From assembly GCA_905478665.1 (NCBI GenBank), contig CAJQJL010000048.1, forward strand, positions 30,174-94,173: DNA of 64,000 bases, written 5' to 3'. Positions 50,655 through 60,683 of the stretch are shown here, piece after piece; position 1 is the first letter of the stretch, and the number at the start of each line of letters is the position of its first letter. A program made the translations under genes and the position numbers. This DNA is from an uncultured Flavobacteriales bacterium. GTDB taxonomy: Bacteria > Bacteroidota > Bacteroidia > Flavobacteriales_D > Crocinitomicaceae. Below the pieces are notes generated by a model, which was not told where the DNA came from, ran no database searches, and worked only from the letters and a program-made list of their open reading frames with translations.

Positions 50655-52781
50655 TTAGGCTGTTTTAAGTTTACTACTCACTTGGTTATATATTTTTTCA
50701 AGTAAATTCTGTGGATCAAAAGGCTTTGTGATGTAATCGTTCATTCCAGCTTTGTAACACTTCTGGTTTTCTCCGATGAGTGCCGATGCTGTCATTGCGA
50801 CAATTGGTAGATCACTATTTTCACAGTGTTTTCCACTTCTTATTTCTCGGGTCGCTTCATAACCATCCATTTCAGGCATACTAATGTCCATTAGAATGAG
50901 ATCATAGGCTTTTTGTCCAACCATTTCCACGGCGATTAATCCATTTTCTGCCAGATCAACATTGAAACCCCAGTCTTCCAATACTTTGATTGCAAGCATT
51001 TGGTTAATTGGGTGATCTTCAACCAAAAGAATATCTATTCCGTTGAGATCGCCTAATATTTTGTCGTTTGATCGTGCCACTACGCGCAATTCATTTTCTG
51101 ATTTTTCAGTTTGAACAGCTGTGTCAAATTCCAGATCAAAACTAAAGGTGCTTCCTTTGCTTTCTTCACTTTCAATTGCCAATATCCCGTTCTGCATTTC
51201 AATGAGTTGTTTGGAAATCGTCAATCCCAATCCTGTTCCTCCATGAGTTCGCGTTGTGCTGGAACTAGCCTGCGTAAAACTTTGGAAAATGCTGTCTATT
51301 TTGTCACTCGGAATTCCAATGCCTGTATCTCTGATATCGAAGCGAAGTTTGATTCTATCTTCGTCTGAGTGTAATGCATGAACTTTAATTGATACGCCTC
51401 CTTTTTCGGTGAATTTTATCGCATTCCCTACCAGGTTGATCAAAATTTGATTGAGTCGGACAGAGTCACCTGAAATAAATCTAGGGACTTTTTCGTCTTT
51501 CGCGACGGTGAGATAGATTCCTTTTTCTTCCGCTTTTACAACCAATATTTCTTGCACAACATCCAGCGCATCTTCAAGGTCGAATCGCTCGTTTTCTATC
51601 ACGACTTTACCAGCCTCAATTTTCGAGAAGTCGAGCACATCATTAATTATAACCATCAAGTTTTCCGAAGATTTGATAATCGCGTTGAGGAAATGATGCT
51701 GTTCCTTATTAAGATTCGACTTTTGTAAAATCCGTGTAATCCCCATAATTCCATTCATTGGAGTCCTGATTTCATGACTCATGTTTGAGAGGAATTGCCC
51801 CTGAAGTTCTTTTGACTTCTCTGCTTCTTGCTTTGACGCGATGAGTTGATCTTGGTATTTATTTACCTCTGTCACATCATTGATGGAGACAAGTCTGGCT
51901 GGTCGTTCATCGTATTTAATGGATTTGGCAATGAGCTCGACATCAATTTCTGATGAATCTTTCAGAACATGAACCCACTCAGAGATATTGTCGTCTGCAG
52001 ATATTTCTTTCGTGTGAAGGATCACGTCGCTATAGTCAATTTTTTTGTGTAAATCGGTGATAGTCATTTTCATAAATTCTTCACGTGAATAGCCGTATTT
52101 TGAAATAACAAGGTCGTTCACCGCTAGAATTTGTAATGTCTCTAAAGAACAAATAAGCATAGGGGTTGGGTTTTTTTCAAAGAGAAGGCGATGCTGTTCC
52201 TCAGAAGCTTTCAATTCCAGTCTACTTTCTTCAAGTGCCTTTTGTGAGGTAATTTCGCTCAATACTAGTTTGTACCTCACCTGAATGGATACGATCATAA
52301 AAATGGCGACTGTACCAATCAATATTCCTCCATTTATCAAATAATCGTTCACGGAAATTGTGCAAAACAGCATGTAAAAAGCCAGATTTATAATGATTGC
52401 ATAAATGCTTGCGAGAATCGAATATTTAATGTGCCAAAGCAAAAACATTCCTGCTCCAATAAATACGGCAGCATGGGTATACGTCATTTTTTGAAAGACT
52501 TCAAGATCTACTGTGTTGTATGTGTATGCAAAGGCAGTGAGCGTAGTAAGCATTGGGATCATTCCAAGTACTTCGCCATTCAATTTAAGCCTTTCCCTAT
52601 TCATAATGGCTAGTGCGATTATGGTGGCAGCAGCGAAGTTAATGCCGACATAGACCCATTTATTTTCTTCAATGATGAAATAATTGAAAACGCCCCAGAG
52701 GATGTTTACGACAATGGCAACCTTACAGCCTAGGCAGTGCTGCTTAAGGATTCGATTTGATATTTCTTGCTGTATTTTCAT
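50655..52781 (-). CDS. Membrane hybrid histidine kinase with PAS domain
   Basis: The 708-residue kinase has about six membrane helices (18-175), a PAS domain (about 195-320, beginning LLFEKNPTPMLICSLE), HisKA with His in FLSNMSHEIRTPMNG near 342, HATPase (NLVGNAIKFTEKGG, DTGIGIP, GGTGLGLTIS) and a receiver (about 580-700; phospho-Asp in LILMDISMPEMDGYEA). It has no Hpt domain, so phosphate should go to the adjacent Hpt protein. It is a paralogue of the next gene upstream. Confidence 0.92.
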   Translation of the reverse strand: MKIQQEISNRILKQHCLGCKVAIVVNILWGVFNYFIIEENKWVYVGINFAAATIIALAIMNRERLKLNGEVLGMIPMLTTLTAFAYTYNTVDLEVFQKMTYTHAAVFIGAGMFLLWHIKYSILASIYAIIINLAFYMLFCTISVNDYLINGGILIGTVAIFMIVSIQVRYKLVLSEITSQKALEESRLELKASEEQHRLLFEKNPTPMLICSLETLQILAVNDLVISKYGYSREEFMKMTITDLHKKIDYSDVILHTKEISADDNISEWVHVLKDSSEIDVELIAKSIKYDERPARLVSINDVTEVNKYQDQLIASKQEAEKSKELQGQFLSNMSHEIRTPMNGIMGITRILQKSNLNKEQHHFLNAIIKSSENLMVIINDVLDFSKIEAGKVVIENERFDLEDALDVVQEILVVKAEEKGIYLTVAKDEKVPRFISGDSVRLNQILINLVGNAIKFTEKGGVSIKVHALHSDEDRIKLRFDIRDTGIGIPSDKIDSIFQSFTQASSSTTRTHGGTGLGLTISKQLIEMQNGILAIESEESKGSTFSFDLEFDTAVQTEKSENELRVVARSNDKILGDLNGIDILLVEDHPINQMLAIKVLEDWGFNVDLAENGLIAVEMVGQKAYDLILMDISMPEMDGYEATREIRSGKHCENSDLPIVAMTASALIGENQKCYKAGMNDYITKPFDPQNLLEKIYNQVSSKLKTA

Positions 52782-52806
52782 GGTGTGTGGTTTTTAGGTT
52801 TCGCAT

Positions 52807-54594
52807 TTAGGCGCGTTTTTGTATATGAATTGTGTGTTTTGAAATTTTTTCTAATAAATCCTGTGGATTGAAAGGTTTAGAGATGTAATCATTCATACCA
52901 GCCTTGAAACATTTTTGATTGTCTCCGATGAATGCCGAGGCTGTCATTGCAATAATTGGAATCTCACTGTTCTGTGTGTATTTGCCACTCCGAATTTCTT
53001 TAGTGGTCATGTACCCATCCATTTCAGGCATATTTATATCCATGAGCACAAGGTTGAAGTCATTCTTGCTAATGATGTCAAGGGCAATCAATCCATTTTC
53101 AGCTAGCGTCACATTAAACCCCCAATCCTTGAGAACTCGAGTAGCCAGCATTTGATTAATTGGATGATCTTCCACAAGAAGAACATCAATTCCTTTGAGT
53201 TCATTCAAGATGATATCGTTGGATTTTTTCTCTAGCGCGTGGATTTTTTCTTCATCTCTCTTTTCGTTTGCCGCGATCTTGTAGCGTAGTTTGAAGTTGA
53301 AAATGGTTCCCTTGTTGACAGTGCTTCTTACCCACAATCTTCCGTTTTGCAACTCGATAAGTTTTTTGGTGATTGTGAGACCAAGTCCAGTGCCACCGTA
53401 AGTGCGTGTAGTACTCGAACTCGCTTGAACAAAGCTTTGAAAGATGCTGCCCAATTTAGTTTCAGGTATTCCAATGCCAGTATCTTTTACTCTGATCCAG
53501 AGCGTTGCATGGGTATCATCTGCCATGATTACGGAAGTACGAATTGTGACACCTCCTTTCTCAGTGAACTTGATGGCATTGCTGATCAGGTTCGAAAGAA
53601 TTTGATTGAGTCGAACCGAATCTCCATGTACCCAGGTGGGAACGTCGTCTTCTTTTTCTAATGAAAGATGGATCCCTTTTTCCTTGGCTTTGAGTGCAAA
53701 AATATCTTCTACTGTAGAAAGGAGACTATCTAAATTGAAACGCGTTTCTTCAATGACAATTTTTCCTGCTTCGATTTTGGAGAAATCAAGAATATCATTG
53801 ATGATTACCATTAGATTTTCTGAAGATTTAATGATGGTGTTCAGATAATGTCGCTGTTCTTGATTGAGTTCTGAGCCCTGAAGAAGTCGCGTAATTCCAA
53901 TGATTCCATTCATCGGTGTTCGGATCTCATGGCTCATGTTCGAGAGAAATTGACTTTGCATTTCTTTCGATTTCTCAGCGACTTTTTTAGCTGAAATAAG
54001 TTCTTCTTGATTGCGGCTCAGGATTAGTTTTGAGACAACACTTCGTGATGCTAGACGGTATTTTATCTGGATAGAGATCACCATAAAGATGGCTACTAAA
54101 GCGACGAGCAAGCCTCCATTGAAAAGGAACTCTTCCAGAGAGAGTGGACTGAACAAGTAGAAGAAAACGAGGTTAAAAATGAAACTAACAACAACCACGA
54201 CAATTGAGTAAACCATTTCCATGATCACGAGCATCCCTGCGCCAATAAAAATTGCAGTGTATGAAATCATTAACTTCTGAAAAGGCGCCAATTCAAGCTG
54301 TGAGCAAACAAAAGCTGCTGCAATAGACAGGGCTAAAATCGCAACTACGCCTATCTGGTTTGCCGTGATCCGAAGCTTCTTATGTACTAGGATTAGAACG
54401 AGAATGAGTAAGGAGACTGGCAGATCAATGAGCGCAATCATCAACCAATCGTCAGGAGCTGAAAAATAGTCTACGATCAACCAAATTGGATTGAGAATGA
54501 CTGCCGTCCAACATCCTGCGATATTGTGCTTCAGCTTCTTCCGCTCCATTTCTGTAGCCCAACCGTTCATTCGCGTATTTAAAACATCTGTCAT
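52807..54594 (-). CDS. Membrane hybrid histidine kinase without PAS domain
   Basis: The 595-residue protein parallels the downstream kinase: about six membrane helices (25-175), HisKA (FLSNMSHEIRTPMNGIIGIT near 215), HATPase (NLISNAIKFTEKGG, GGTGLGLTIT) and a receiver (phospho-Asp in LVLMDINMPEMDGYMT). The PAS domain is missing, the main difference from its neighbour. High similarity and adjacency point to tandem duplication followed by PAS loss or gain. It probably feeds the same Hpt protein. A 25-bp gap separates the two. Confidence 0.92.
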   Translation of the reverse strand: MTDVLNTRMNGWATEMERKKLKHNIAGCWTAVILNPIWLIVDYFSAPDDWLMIALIDLPVSLLILVLILVHKKLRITANQIGVVAILALSIAAAFVCSQLELAPFQKLMISYTAIFIGAGMLVIMEMVYSIVVVVVSFIFNLVFFYLFSPLSLEEFLFNGGLLVALVAIFMVISIQIKYRLASRSVVSKLILSRNQEELISAKKVAEKSKEMQSQFLSNMSHEIRTPMNGIIGITRLLQGSELNQEQRHYLNTIIKSSENLMVIINDILDFSKIEAGKIVIEETRFNLDSLLSTVEDIFALKAKEKGIHLSLEKEDDVPTWVHGDSVRLNQILSNLISNAIKFTEKGGVTIRTSVIMADDTHATLWIRVKDTGIGIPETKLGSIFQSFVQASSSTTRTYGGTGLGLTITKKLIELQNGRLWVRSTVNKGTIFNFKLRYKIAANEKRDEEKIHALEKKSNDIILNELKGIDVLLVEDHPINQMLATRVLKDWGFNVTLAENGLIALDIISKNDFNLVLMDINMPEMDGYMTTKEIRSGKYTQNSEIPIIAMTASAFIGDNQKCFKAGMNDYISKPFNPQDLLEKISKHTIHIQKRA

Positions 54595-54621
54595 CGTTCG
54601 TAGTTTAGATTCTGAATTTGA

Positions 54622-56436
54622 CTAGCGTTTCATCACTTTTGTTGAAGCCAAGATTTCGCCATTCTGAATAATGTTTAAGAAGTACATTCCAGTCTTTAAA
54701 TCGCTATCGGAGTAGAATACGTATTTGTTTTGACCTTCTTCAGCCACAACAGCGTCCGAAAAGACTTGCATTCCATTTGAATTTGTCATCATAATTTCTA
54801 CCTCCGAGGATGTACTCATGGAGAAGTCAACCGTAAACATATTTGTAAACGGATTTGGATATACCGTTTCGATTGAAACCCTGTCTACAGGAATGATGTA
54901 ATTGATGGAAACAGGTGCGAATGCTTCGGTTTCACCATTAAAATCTGTTTGTCGTAGGCGATAGTAAGAGAACCCTTCCAGAGGATCCGTATCTACAAAT
55001 TCGTACTTCAGAATCTCCGTTGAATTTCCAGCTCCATCAACTTCGCCGACAATGTCAAACTCCGTTCCGTCTATTGATCGCTCAATTGTAAAGTAGTCAT
55101 TGTCGCGTTGAGAAGCTGTTGACCAATCAACAAAGACTTCTTTCCCTTTCAACTCTGCATTGAATGCGATTAATTCAATCGGTAAATTGTATGGATCACC
55201 TAGACTATAAAAGGACTCAGGAGAAGATTGATTATTGAATTCCGTCGCGATCCAACCAGCAGATAATTGAACGTTCAAAAAGCGGAGTTCATCTATTTTA
55301 CCTTTATAGTAAATATTGTTTCTGTTTCCATTGAATCCAGATGCTTCCGATCCATCACCAATGAAACCGTAACGTGTCGCCCCTGTGCCTAAGTCTGATC
55401 CATTATGTGGGTTGTTTATGGTATTTACCAGTACACCGTCAATATAGATTTGTTTTTTTGTGGGAGAGATTGTCCCAACAACGTAATGCCAATTGCCATC
55501 GTTCACCTGACCGCTTTGACCACTGTGAAAATCATGAATCCCAGCTACTGCACCTCTCGTGCAGAATGAAACTTTACCCTGTCCATGAATGAAAAAATTG
55601 AAATACTCAGATCTATCAAAATCAAGAAGTGCCCAATTACCCGTCCAGCTGTTTGTTGAAAAGGAAGTGTTTACCCATCCTGAGACAGTCAATTCGTTAA
55701 TAGCTCCTGAGCTTGAGTAATTCTTGTCCTCAATGGCGAAAAAGTCATTTGTTCCGTCAAAATCAATCGCCGAACCAATTTTCCCATCAACTAGATCCGA
55801 ACTGGTCATATTGCCATTCGCTTGTCCATTGAAGGTACCAGCGGCATCATTTAATTCGGACACAGAAGGGTCGTCACACATGTGCCATACCGCCTCGTGT
55901 GATGAACTCCAAACATTTTCCGTAGATTGATCAGCGGTAACTGAAGAATTACCACACGAAATGTTGAGTTCGGTGTCGACATCATGATACAGAATGGGGA
56001 GCCGAACCCATGCGACATACTCGCCAGTTACTGGATTGTAAGATTCGATTTGGTGATCAAGTTGTGCTTCGTTCGCTCCGCTGAAAACAATGTCGTATCC
56101 AAAATCACTGGCAACACTTCCCCCGTTAGCTGTAGAGCGCAAATCATTTTCCGTGAATGAAATGAGTAAAGGAAAATCGATCAAATCGACAGTGTCCATT
56201 ACCTGAGAACTATTGATTGTTATCGTCTTCATCCATGAATAGCCCGTGACTTGAGGGCCATTGGAAGGCGTGAACATTCCCATAACATTTCCTGGATTGC
56301 CTATTGTGACAGCTGTTCCGATGATAAATTTCCAAACAATAGCGGAAATAATAGCTACACCAGTGGTATAGAGAACAATCTTTCGGAGTCGTAATCTTGT
56401 TTTGACCTTTGGGCCAATTGAGTTTCTGTTTTTCAT
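54622..56436 (-). CDS. LamG/DUF2341-containing surface protein with T9SS tail
   Basis: The 604-residue protein has an N-terminal hydrophobic segment (about 20-44), a DUF2341-like domain (about 60-165: WMKTITINSSQV, PLLISFTENDL, YVAWVRLPIL), a LamG/concanavalin-A-like domain (about 190-400: GSAIDFDGTNDFF, ELTVSGWVNTSF, WHYVVGTISP, KIDELRFLN) and a type IX sorting domain (ETVYPNPFTNMFTVDF to STKVMKR). It is probably a surface adhesin or glycan-binding protein. It starts the minus-strand run that continues into the kinases, 27 bp upstream, so co-expression with the relay is possible. Confidence 0.85.
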   Translation of the reverse strand: MKNRNSIGPKVKTRLRLRKIVLYTTGVAIISAIVWKFIIGTAVTIGNPGNVMGMFTPSNGPQVTGYSWMKTITINSSQVMDTVDLIDFPLLISFTENDLRSTANGGSVASDFGYDIVFSGANEAQLDHQIESYNPVTGEYVAWVRLPILYHDVDTELNISCGNSSVTADQSTENVWSSSHEAVWHMCDDPSVSELNDAAGTFNGQANGNMTSSDLVDGKIGSAIDFDGTNDFFAIEDKNYSSSGAINELTVSGWVNTSFSTNSWTGNWALLDFDRSEYFNFFIHGQGKVSFCTRGAVAGIHDFHSGQSGQVNDGNWHYVVGTISPTKKQIYIDGVLVNTINNPHNGSDLGTGATRYGFIGDGSEASGFNGNRNNIYYKGKIDELRFLNVQLSAGWIATEFNNQSSPESFYSLGDPYNLPIELIAFNAELKGKEVFVDWSTASQRDNDYFTIERSIDGTEFDIVGEVDGAGNSTEILKYEFVDTDPLEGFSYYRLRQTDFNGETEAFAPVSINYIIPVDRVSIETVYPNPFTNMFTVDFSMSTSSEVEIMMTNSNGMQVFSDAVVAEEGQNKYVFYSDSDLKTGMYFLNIIQNGEILASTKVMKR

Positions 56437-56637
56437 AGCGTTAGGTTTATGTAAGCAATGACAGGAGAACCTGATTTAGCTTGCAGGAAATAAATGTGCA
56501 ATACAAATGAGGAATTTCATTGACGAATTTTCCCAACGTTACATTCTAGCCTCCGAAGGTGAATAAGACAATTGGTTCATTAACTCCTTTTCGCAAGAAT
56601 TGATAACTTCGAAGCGGATTTGAGTATTATTGTAACC

Positions 56638-58632
56638 ATGAGTAATAAAGAAACATCCTCTTCAAATAATCTGTTAATCATAGCTTGTGCGATTTTTGGT
56701 CTTTATGCACTGGGGTTGTATTTTCCAGATACTTTTTGGGCGTTTCATCACCCTGCTTTTTTGCCTGATGCCTTTGGTCCACTAATCGTTTTTGGGGGTG
56801 TTGCATTAACGTTCTATGCATATAAGAAAGGGCTATTTAACAAGCTTGATGCTCAAGTAAAGCCAGATGCTGATAGTCTTTGGCGTTATGGACTTCCAGT
56901 GTTGGCGTGTTTTGTTTTTTATCAGTTCCCCATTTTTACAGATATCTATGGAGATGCACATTTTATTCTTCCTCAGAAAGGAGAATTCGTTGAGGTTTTG
57001 GAGCAGCGCTATGTGGATAATCTGTTCAGTTTTGACCTTTTTGATAGTAAGATTGGAACCTCAACAACGGTAGCACTGATTGTATCAGGCTCTTATTATT
57101 TAGGGATGACTTTAGATGAGGTGTTTCGATGGTTCGATGCACTGTGTGGAGCAGGATTCGTGTTTTTTTTATTGGGAATTGTGCAACGTGTCACAAGCCT
57201 AAAGAACAACAGGTTGTTATTAACCTTATTGGTTGTTGGAACACCTTTGACACAAGTTTTTTGCGGTCATTTTGAAGTATACGCACCAGTGTATATGTTG
57301 CTTGCAGCATTTTGGTATGTGGTTGTGCGTTATTATGAAGATCCTTCAATGAAAAAGCTGGTTCTTCTGTTTGCCTTAGTTGTACTTAACATTAAGTTTC
57401 ACACCACAGGACTATTACTTTTCCCCATTGCTTTAGCAATAGCAATCTACCATGTTCGCAAGATTCGAGAACAAGGACAACACATTGAATGGCGAACCAT
57501 CTTTAAATGGGGCGTGGCTCCGCTATATATCTTAGGAATTATCACCTATATTGGAATTACAAAAAGTATTTTCGGGCCTCGGAGGTTTACAATTGACACA
57601 TATATTGATGCTATTTTTCTTCCAATAAGCAGCAGTGATCCAGCTCCATTGGATCGGTATAATTTATTTAGCGGGGCTCACATTTTTGATTATTTCAGTA
57701 TCCTATTCTCGTGGTCGGCAGCAGCCATTCTTATTCTTCTTGTTTTGTTTTTTGTGAGAAGAAAGCAGATTCAATTGATGCATCCGCTTGTTCAAATTAG
57801 CGGGTACGCAATGTTGCTGTACCTACCGTTGTTCTTTGTCTTTAATCCGTTGTTTTCCATGCCAGCAGACTGGGATATTATGGGGATTCCAGGAGTCACA
57901 CTTTTGGTCTTCACTATACTTGTTGTTGGAACACGAAAAAGGAAAGAACAGATCGAAAAGGAAATCAAACCATCGCTAACTTCACGCTTATTTGCTCCTG
58001 TAATTGGTTTGTCCATTATAGGGCTGAGTGGGATGTTCGTCAACACGAGCAGTGAGAGTCAGGCACACAGAATTATCAGTATGGGGAAGTACCAATTCCG
58101 AACCTATTGGCTTGCTTCAAGTTCCTATATCCTTACAGGAATCAATATGCTTGAGAACGACAAAGAGAGGGTGAAAGTTCATATGGGAATAATTGACGAA
58201 TTGGAACAGGACGCTATAATGGGAGAAGACTTGGAGTATGCTCAGATAGTGACAAAATTGGCAGTTCATTATAGAAATGCAGGAGAAGATCCGAAAGAGA
58301 CAATTCAACTTTTGGAAAAAGCCCATGATTATGCCCCGCTCTTGAGAGACAATGTGTATGAGATGGTAATTACTTATTTTTTCCTCGGAGATTTTGAAAA
58401 GGCAAATGAATATGTTCCAACATTAGTGGCAATGGAATATCCCAACCCCAATAAAGCGCTTCGTGTTGGAATTCATACCGCCATTGAAGCTGGTGCGTAT
58501 GAAGATGCCGAAGAGTATTGCACACAATATTTGGAACAATGGCCCGAAGAGGAGTTCATCCAAAGAGTTCTACACACTTTACGTAATGCGGAAGACAAGT
58601 CTGAAGCAAAGAAGCTCTTCCGTCAATCTTAG
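56638..58632 (+). CDS. Polytopic membrane protein with C-terminal TPR-like domain
   Basis: From ATG 56638 (MSNKETSSSN) the product is 664 residues. About 11 to 13 membrane helices fill residues 12-480. Features such as GHFEVYAPVYMLLAA and a short extracytoplasmic loop DIYGDAHF after an early helix fit the GT-C glycosyltransferase fold loosely. The C-terminal ~180 residues are helical TPR-like repeats (ETIQLLEKAHDYAPLLRDN, AYEDAEEYCTQYLEQWPEE). A TTG at 56620 is a possible but poorer start. The function is unassigned; a membrane glycosyltransferase is the best guess. Confidence 0.65.
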   Translation: MSNKETSSSNNLLIIACAIFGLYALGLYFPDTFWAFHHPAFLPDAFGPLIVFGGVALTFYAYKKGLFNKLDAQVKPDADSLWRYGLPVLACFVFYQFPIFTDIYGDAHFILPQKGEFVEVLEQRYVDNLFSFDLFDSKIGTSTTVALIVSGSYYLGMTLDEVFRWFDALCGAGFVFFLLGIVQRVTSLKNNRLLLTLLVVGTPLTQVFCGHFEVYAPVYMLLAAFWYVVVRYYEDPSMKKLVLLFALVVLNIKFHTTGLLLFPIALAIAIYHVRKIREQGQHIEWRTIFKWGVAPLYILGIITYIGITKSIFGPRRFTIDTYIDAIFLPISSSDPAPLDRYNLFSGAHIFDYFSILFSWSAAAILILLVLFFVRRKQIQLMHPLVQISGYAMLLYLPLFFVFNPLFSMPADWDIMGIPGVTLLVFTILVVGTRKRKEQIEKEIKPSLTSRLFAPVIGLSIIGLSGMFVNTSSESQAHRIISMGKYQFRTYWLASSSYILTGINMLENDKERVKVHMGIIDELEQDAIMGEDLEYAQIVTKLAVHYRNAGEDPKETIQLLEKAHDYAPLLRDNVYEMVITYFFLGDFEKANEYVPTLVAMEYPNPNKALRVGIHTAIEAGAYEDAEEYCTQYLEQWPEEEFIQRVLHTLRNAEDKSEAKKLFRQS

Positions 58633-58752
58633 ACATCCAATGTCGGCCAATATTTGTCTTGTTAATGGATGTTAAAAATAAATTGTTTATTTTCGCGGGT
58701 ATTGTTGTTTTTCGGCAACTAATAAAACATGAACCTGAAACACTGTTTTCTT

Positions 58753-60654
58753 ATGAAGCAAATCAAGTATACTTTTATTGCAGTTTGTGCATTTTTCGCA
58801 CTGAATCCTGTTGCTAATGGGCAAACCAATAATGAAGCGCAAGGAGCTGGAGCTGGAACTAGTATCACTACTGGTGATTACGATACCTTTTATGGAGATT
58901 CAGCTGGACATAATACCTCAAGTGGCTCCATGAACACGTTTATTGGTGAGAGTGCTGGTTATAGAACTACTTCTGGTCAGCAAAATACGGCAGTTGGTCA
59001 AGATGCGGGTTGGACGAATACAACTGGTCAGGATAACACTTATATTGGTCAGGGAGCTGGCTACTCCAGCACAGATACGGATGGTACTTTCGTTGGAACC
59101 TTAGCGGGTTACAACAATACTGTTGGATCCGATGTTGTTTTCATAGGGGAAGAAGCTGGTTTATACAACACAACTGGAGACGACCTTACTTTTGTAGGTG
59201 AAGATGCTGGATATAACAATACAACGGCAAGTGATAATACCTTTATAGGAAGTACAGCAGGTCGTACGAATACGACGGGGTACAGAAACTGTTTCGTTGG
59301 TTCTGAAGCAGGTTATGATAACAGAGATGGCCACCACAACACAGCCTTAGGTGATTCAGCTGGACTTGACAATTCAACAGGAGATTACAACACTTATCTT
59401 GGAGCAGCGTCAGGTGCTGGTTCAGAATATTCTAGCTTTGTAACTTTTGTTGGAGCGTATGCAGGGTATGATAACAACCGTACAAATAATTCAACGCAGG
59501 CATGGTACAACACCTATGTAGGTTCATTTTGTGGATATACAAATAGAGAAGGAAATTTCAATACTGGAATGGGAGCATTGGCTGATTTCTCAGGAGATAA
59601 TACGGTCTACCGTAATACGTTTGTTGGAGCAGATATTTCCATCGAGGATAATGATGCCTGTGCATTTGGTTATTATGCTTGGGCACAAGCGAATGGCTGC
59701 ATGTCTTTTGGTAATTATACGTACACCGATAATACACGGGCTATAGCTTTTGGGTATGATGCCGATGCTAGGTACGATAGGGGTATGGCATTTGGTGCCA
59801 ATTCATACATTAATGGGAATTACTCTACAGCATTTGGAGCTTCTTGCAGTACGTATTCGGCATTTTCAAATGCAATAGGATATACCACAACCGTTGAAGC
59901 AGAGTATTCTGTTGGGATTGGACATGCGGTGGATGTCGATTCGGCATATTCTGTTGCATTGGGAGCGACATCGATAGCGAATAACGAGTACGCTACTGCA
60001 ATTGGTTATGCGGCAAGTTCAACGGGGAATAACTCGATGGCGCTCGGAAATGGTGCGACTGTAACCGCTGACAACGAAATTTATCTTGGAAACAATTCCG
60101 TCACCTCCATTGGCGGTGCGGTCAACTGGACCGCCACCTCGGACGGTCGATTTAAAACCAATGTGAAAGCCAATGTCCCTGGACTAGACTTTATAAGGCG
60201 CCTGGAACCGGTCACCTATAACTTTGATGTTGGAAAGATTAACAAATTCCATTGTTCGAATGGCTTGGATCTTCCAGATGACCGAGAAAACATTGTCTAT
60301 TCTGGTTTTATTGCACAGGACGTTCATTCTACAGCTAAAGAATTGGGGTACGATTTCTCAGGTGTGAAGGTGCCTCAGCATGATGACTATGAAATGTATG
60401 GATTGCGTTATGCGGAATTTGTTGTTCCATTAGTAAAGGCAACCCAAGAACTTGACAAGAAAGTAGAAGCTCAACAAAAACAGATTGATCAACAACAGCA
60501 AATTTTGGCTGCTCAGAAAGAGCTGATCGACAGATACCAAAATGCGCTCGGTACTTACGAAGAGGAAATGGCAAAACTTCAAGGCAAGTTAGAAACGCTT
60601 GAAGTGAAAGTTGAAACAGAGTCTAAACTGGAAGCTGCTGCTGATAAGAAATAA
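58753..60654 (+). CDS. YadA-head-like repeat protein with endosialidase-type chaperone domain
   Basis: From ATG 58753 (signal MKQIKYTFIAVCAFFALNPVANGQ; 58729 is an earlier option) the protein is 633 residues. Residues about 40-450 hold many 22- to 26-residue repeats (NTFIGESAGYRTTSGQ, NTALGDSAGLDNSTGD; later AFGYDADARYDRG and TAIGYAASSTGN), like the left-handed beta-roll head of trimeric autotransporters. The C-terminal part has the Peptidase_S74/endosialidase chaperone start SDGRFKTNVKANVPGLDFI and a final coiled coil (about 560-625). It is probably a trimeric fibre-like surface protein with intramolecular maturation. The next gene begins 29 bp later. Confidence 0.85.
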   Translation: MKQIKYTFIAVCAFFALNPVANGQTNNEAQGAGAGTSITTGDYDTFYGDSAGHNTSSGSMNTFIGESAGYRTTSGQQNTAVGQDAGWTNTTGQDNTYIGQGAGYSSTDTDGTFVGTLAGYNNTVGSDVVFIGEEAGLYNTTGDDLTFVGEDAGYNNTTASDNTFIGSTAGRTNTTGYRNCFVGSEAGYDNRDGHHNTALGDSAGLDNSTGDYNTYLGAASGAGSEYSSFVTFVGAYAGYDNNRTNNSTQAWYNTYVGSFCGYTNREGNFNTGMGALADFSGDNTVYRNTFVGADISIEDNDACAFGYYAWAQANGCMSFGNYTYTDNTRAIAFGYDADARYDRGMAFGANSYINGNYSTAFGASCSTYSAFSNAIGYTTTVEAEYSVGIGHAVDVDSAYSVALGATSIANNEYATAIGYAASSTGNNSMALGNGATVTADNEIYLGNNSVTSIGGAVNWTATSDGRFKTNVKANVPGLDFIRRLEPVTYNFDVGKINKFHCSNGLDLPDDRENIVYSGFIAQDVHSTAKELGYDFSGVKVPQHDDYEMYGLRYAEFVVPLVKATQELDKKVEAQQKQIDQQQQILAAQKELIDRYQNALGTYEEEMAKLQGKLETLEVKVETESKLEAAADKK

Positions 60655-60683
60655 GCTGCATAACCAATAAAACAAGATTGATT

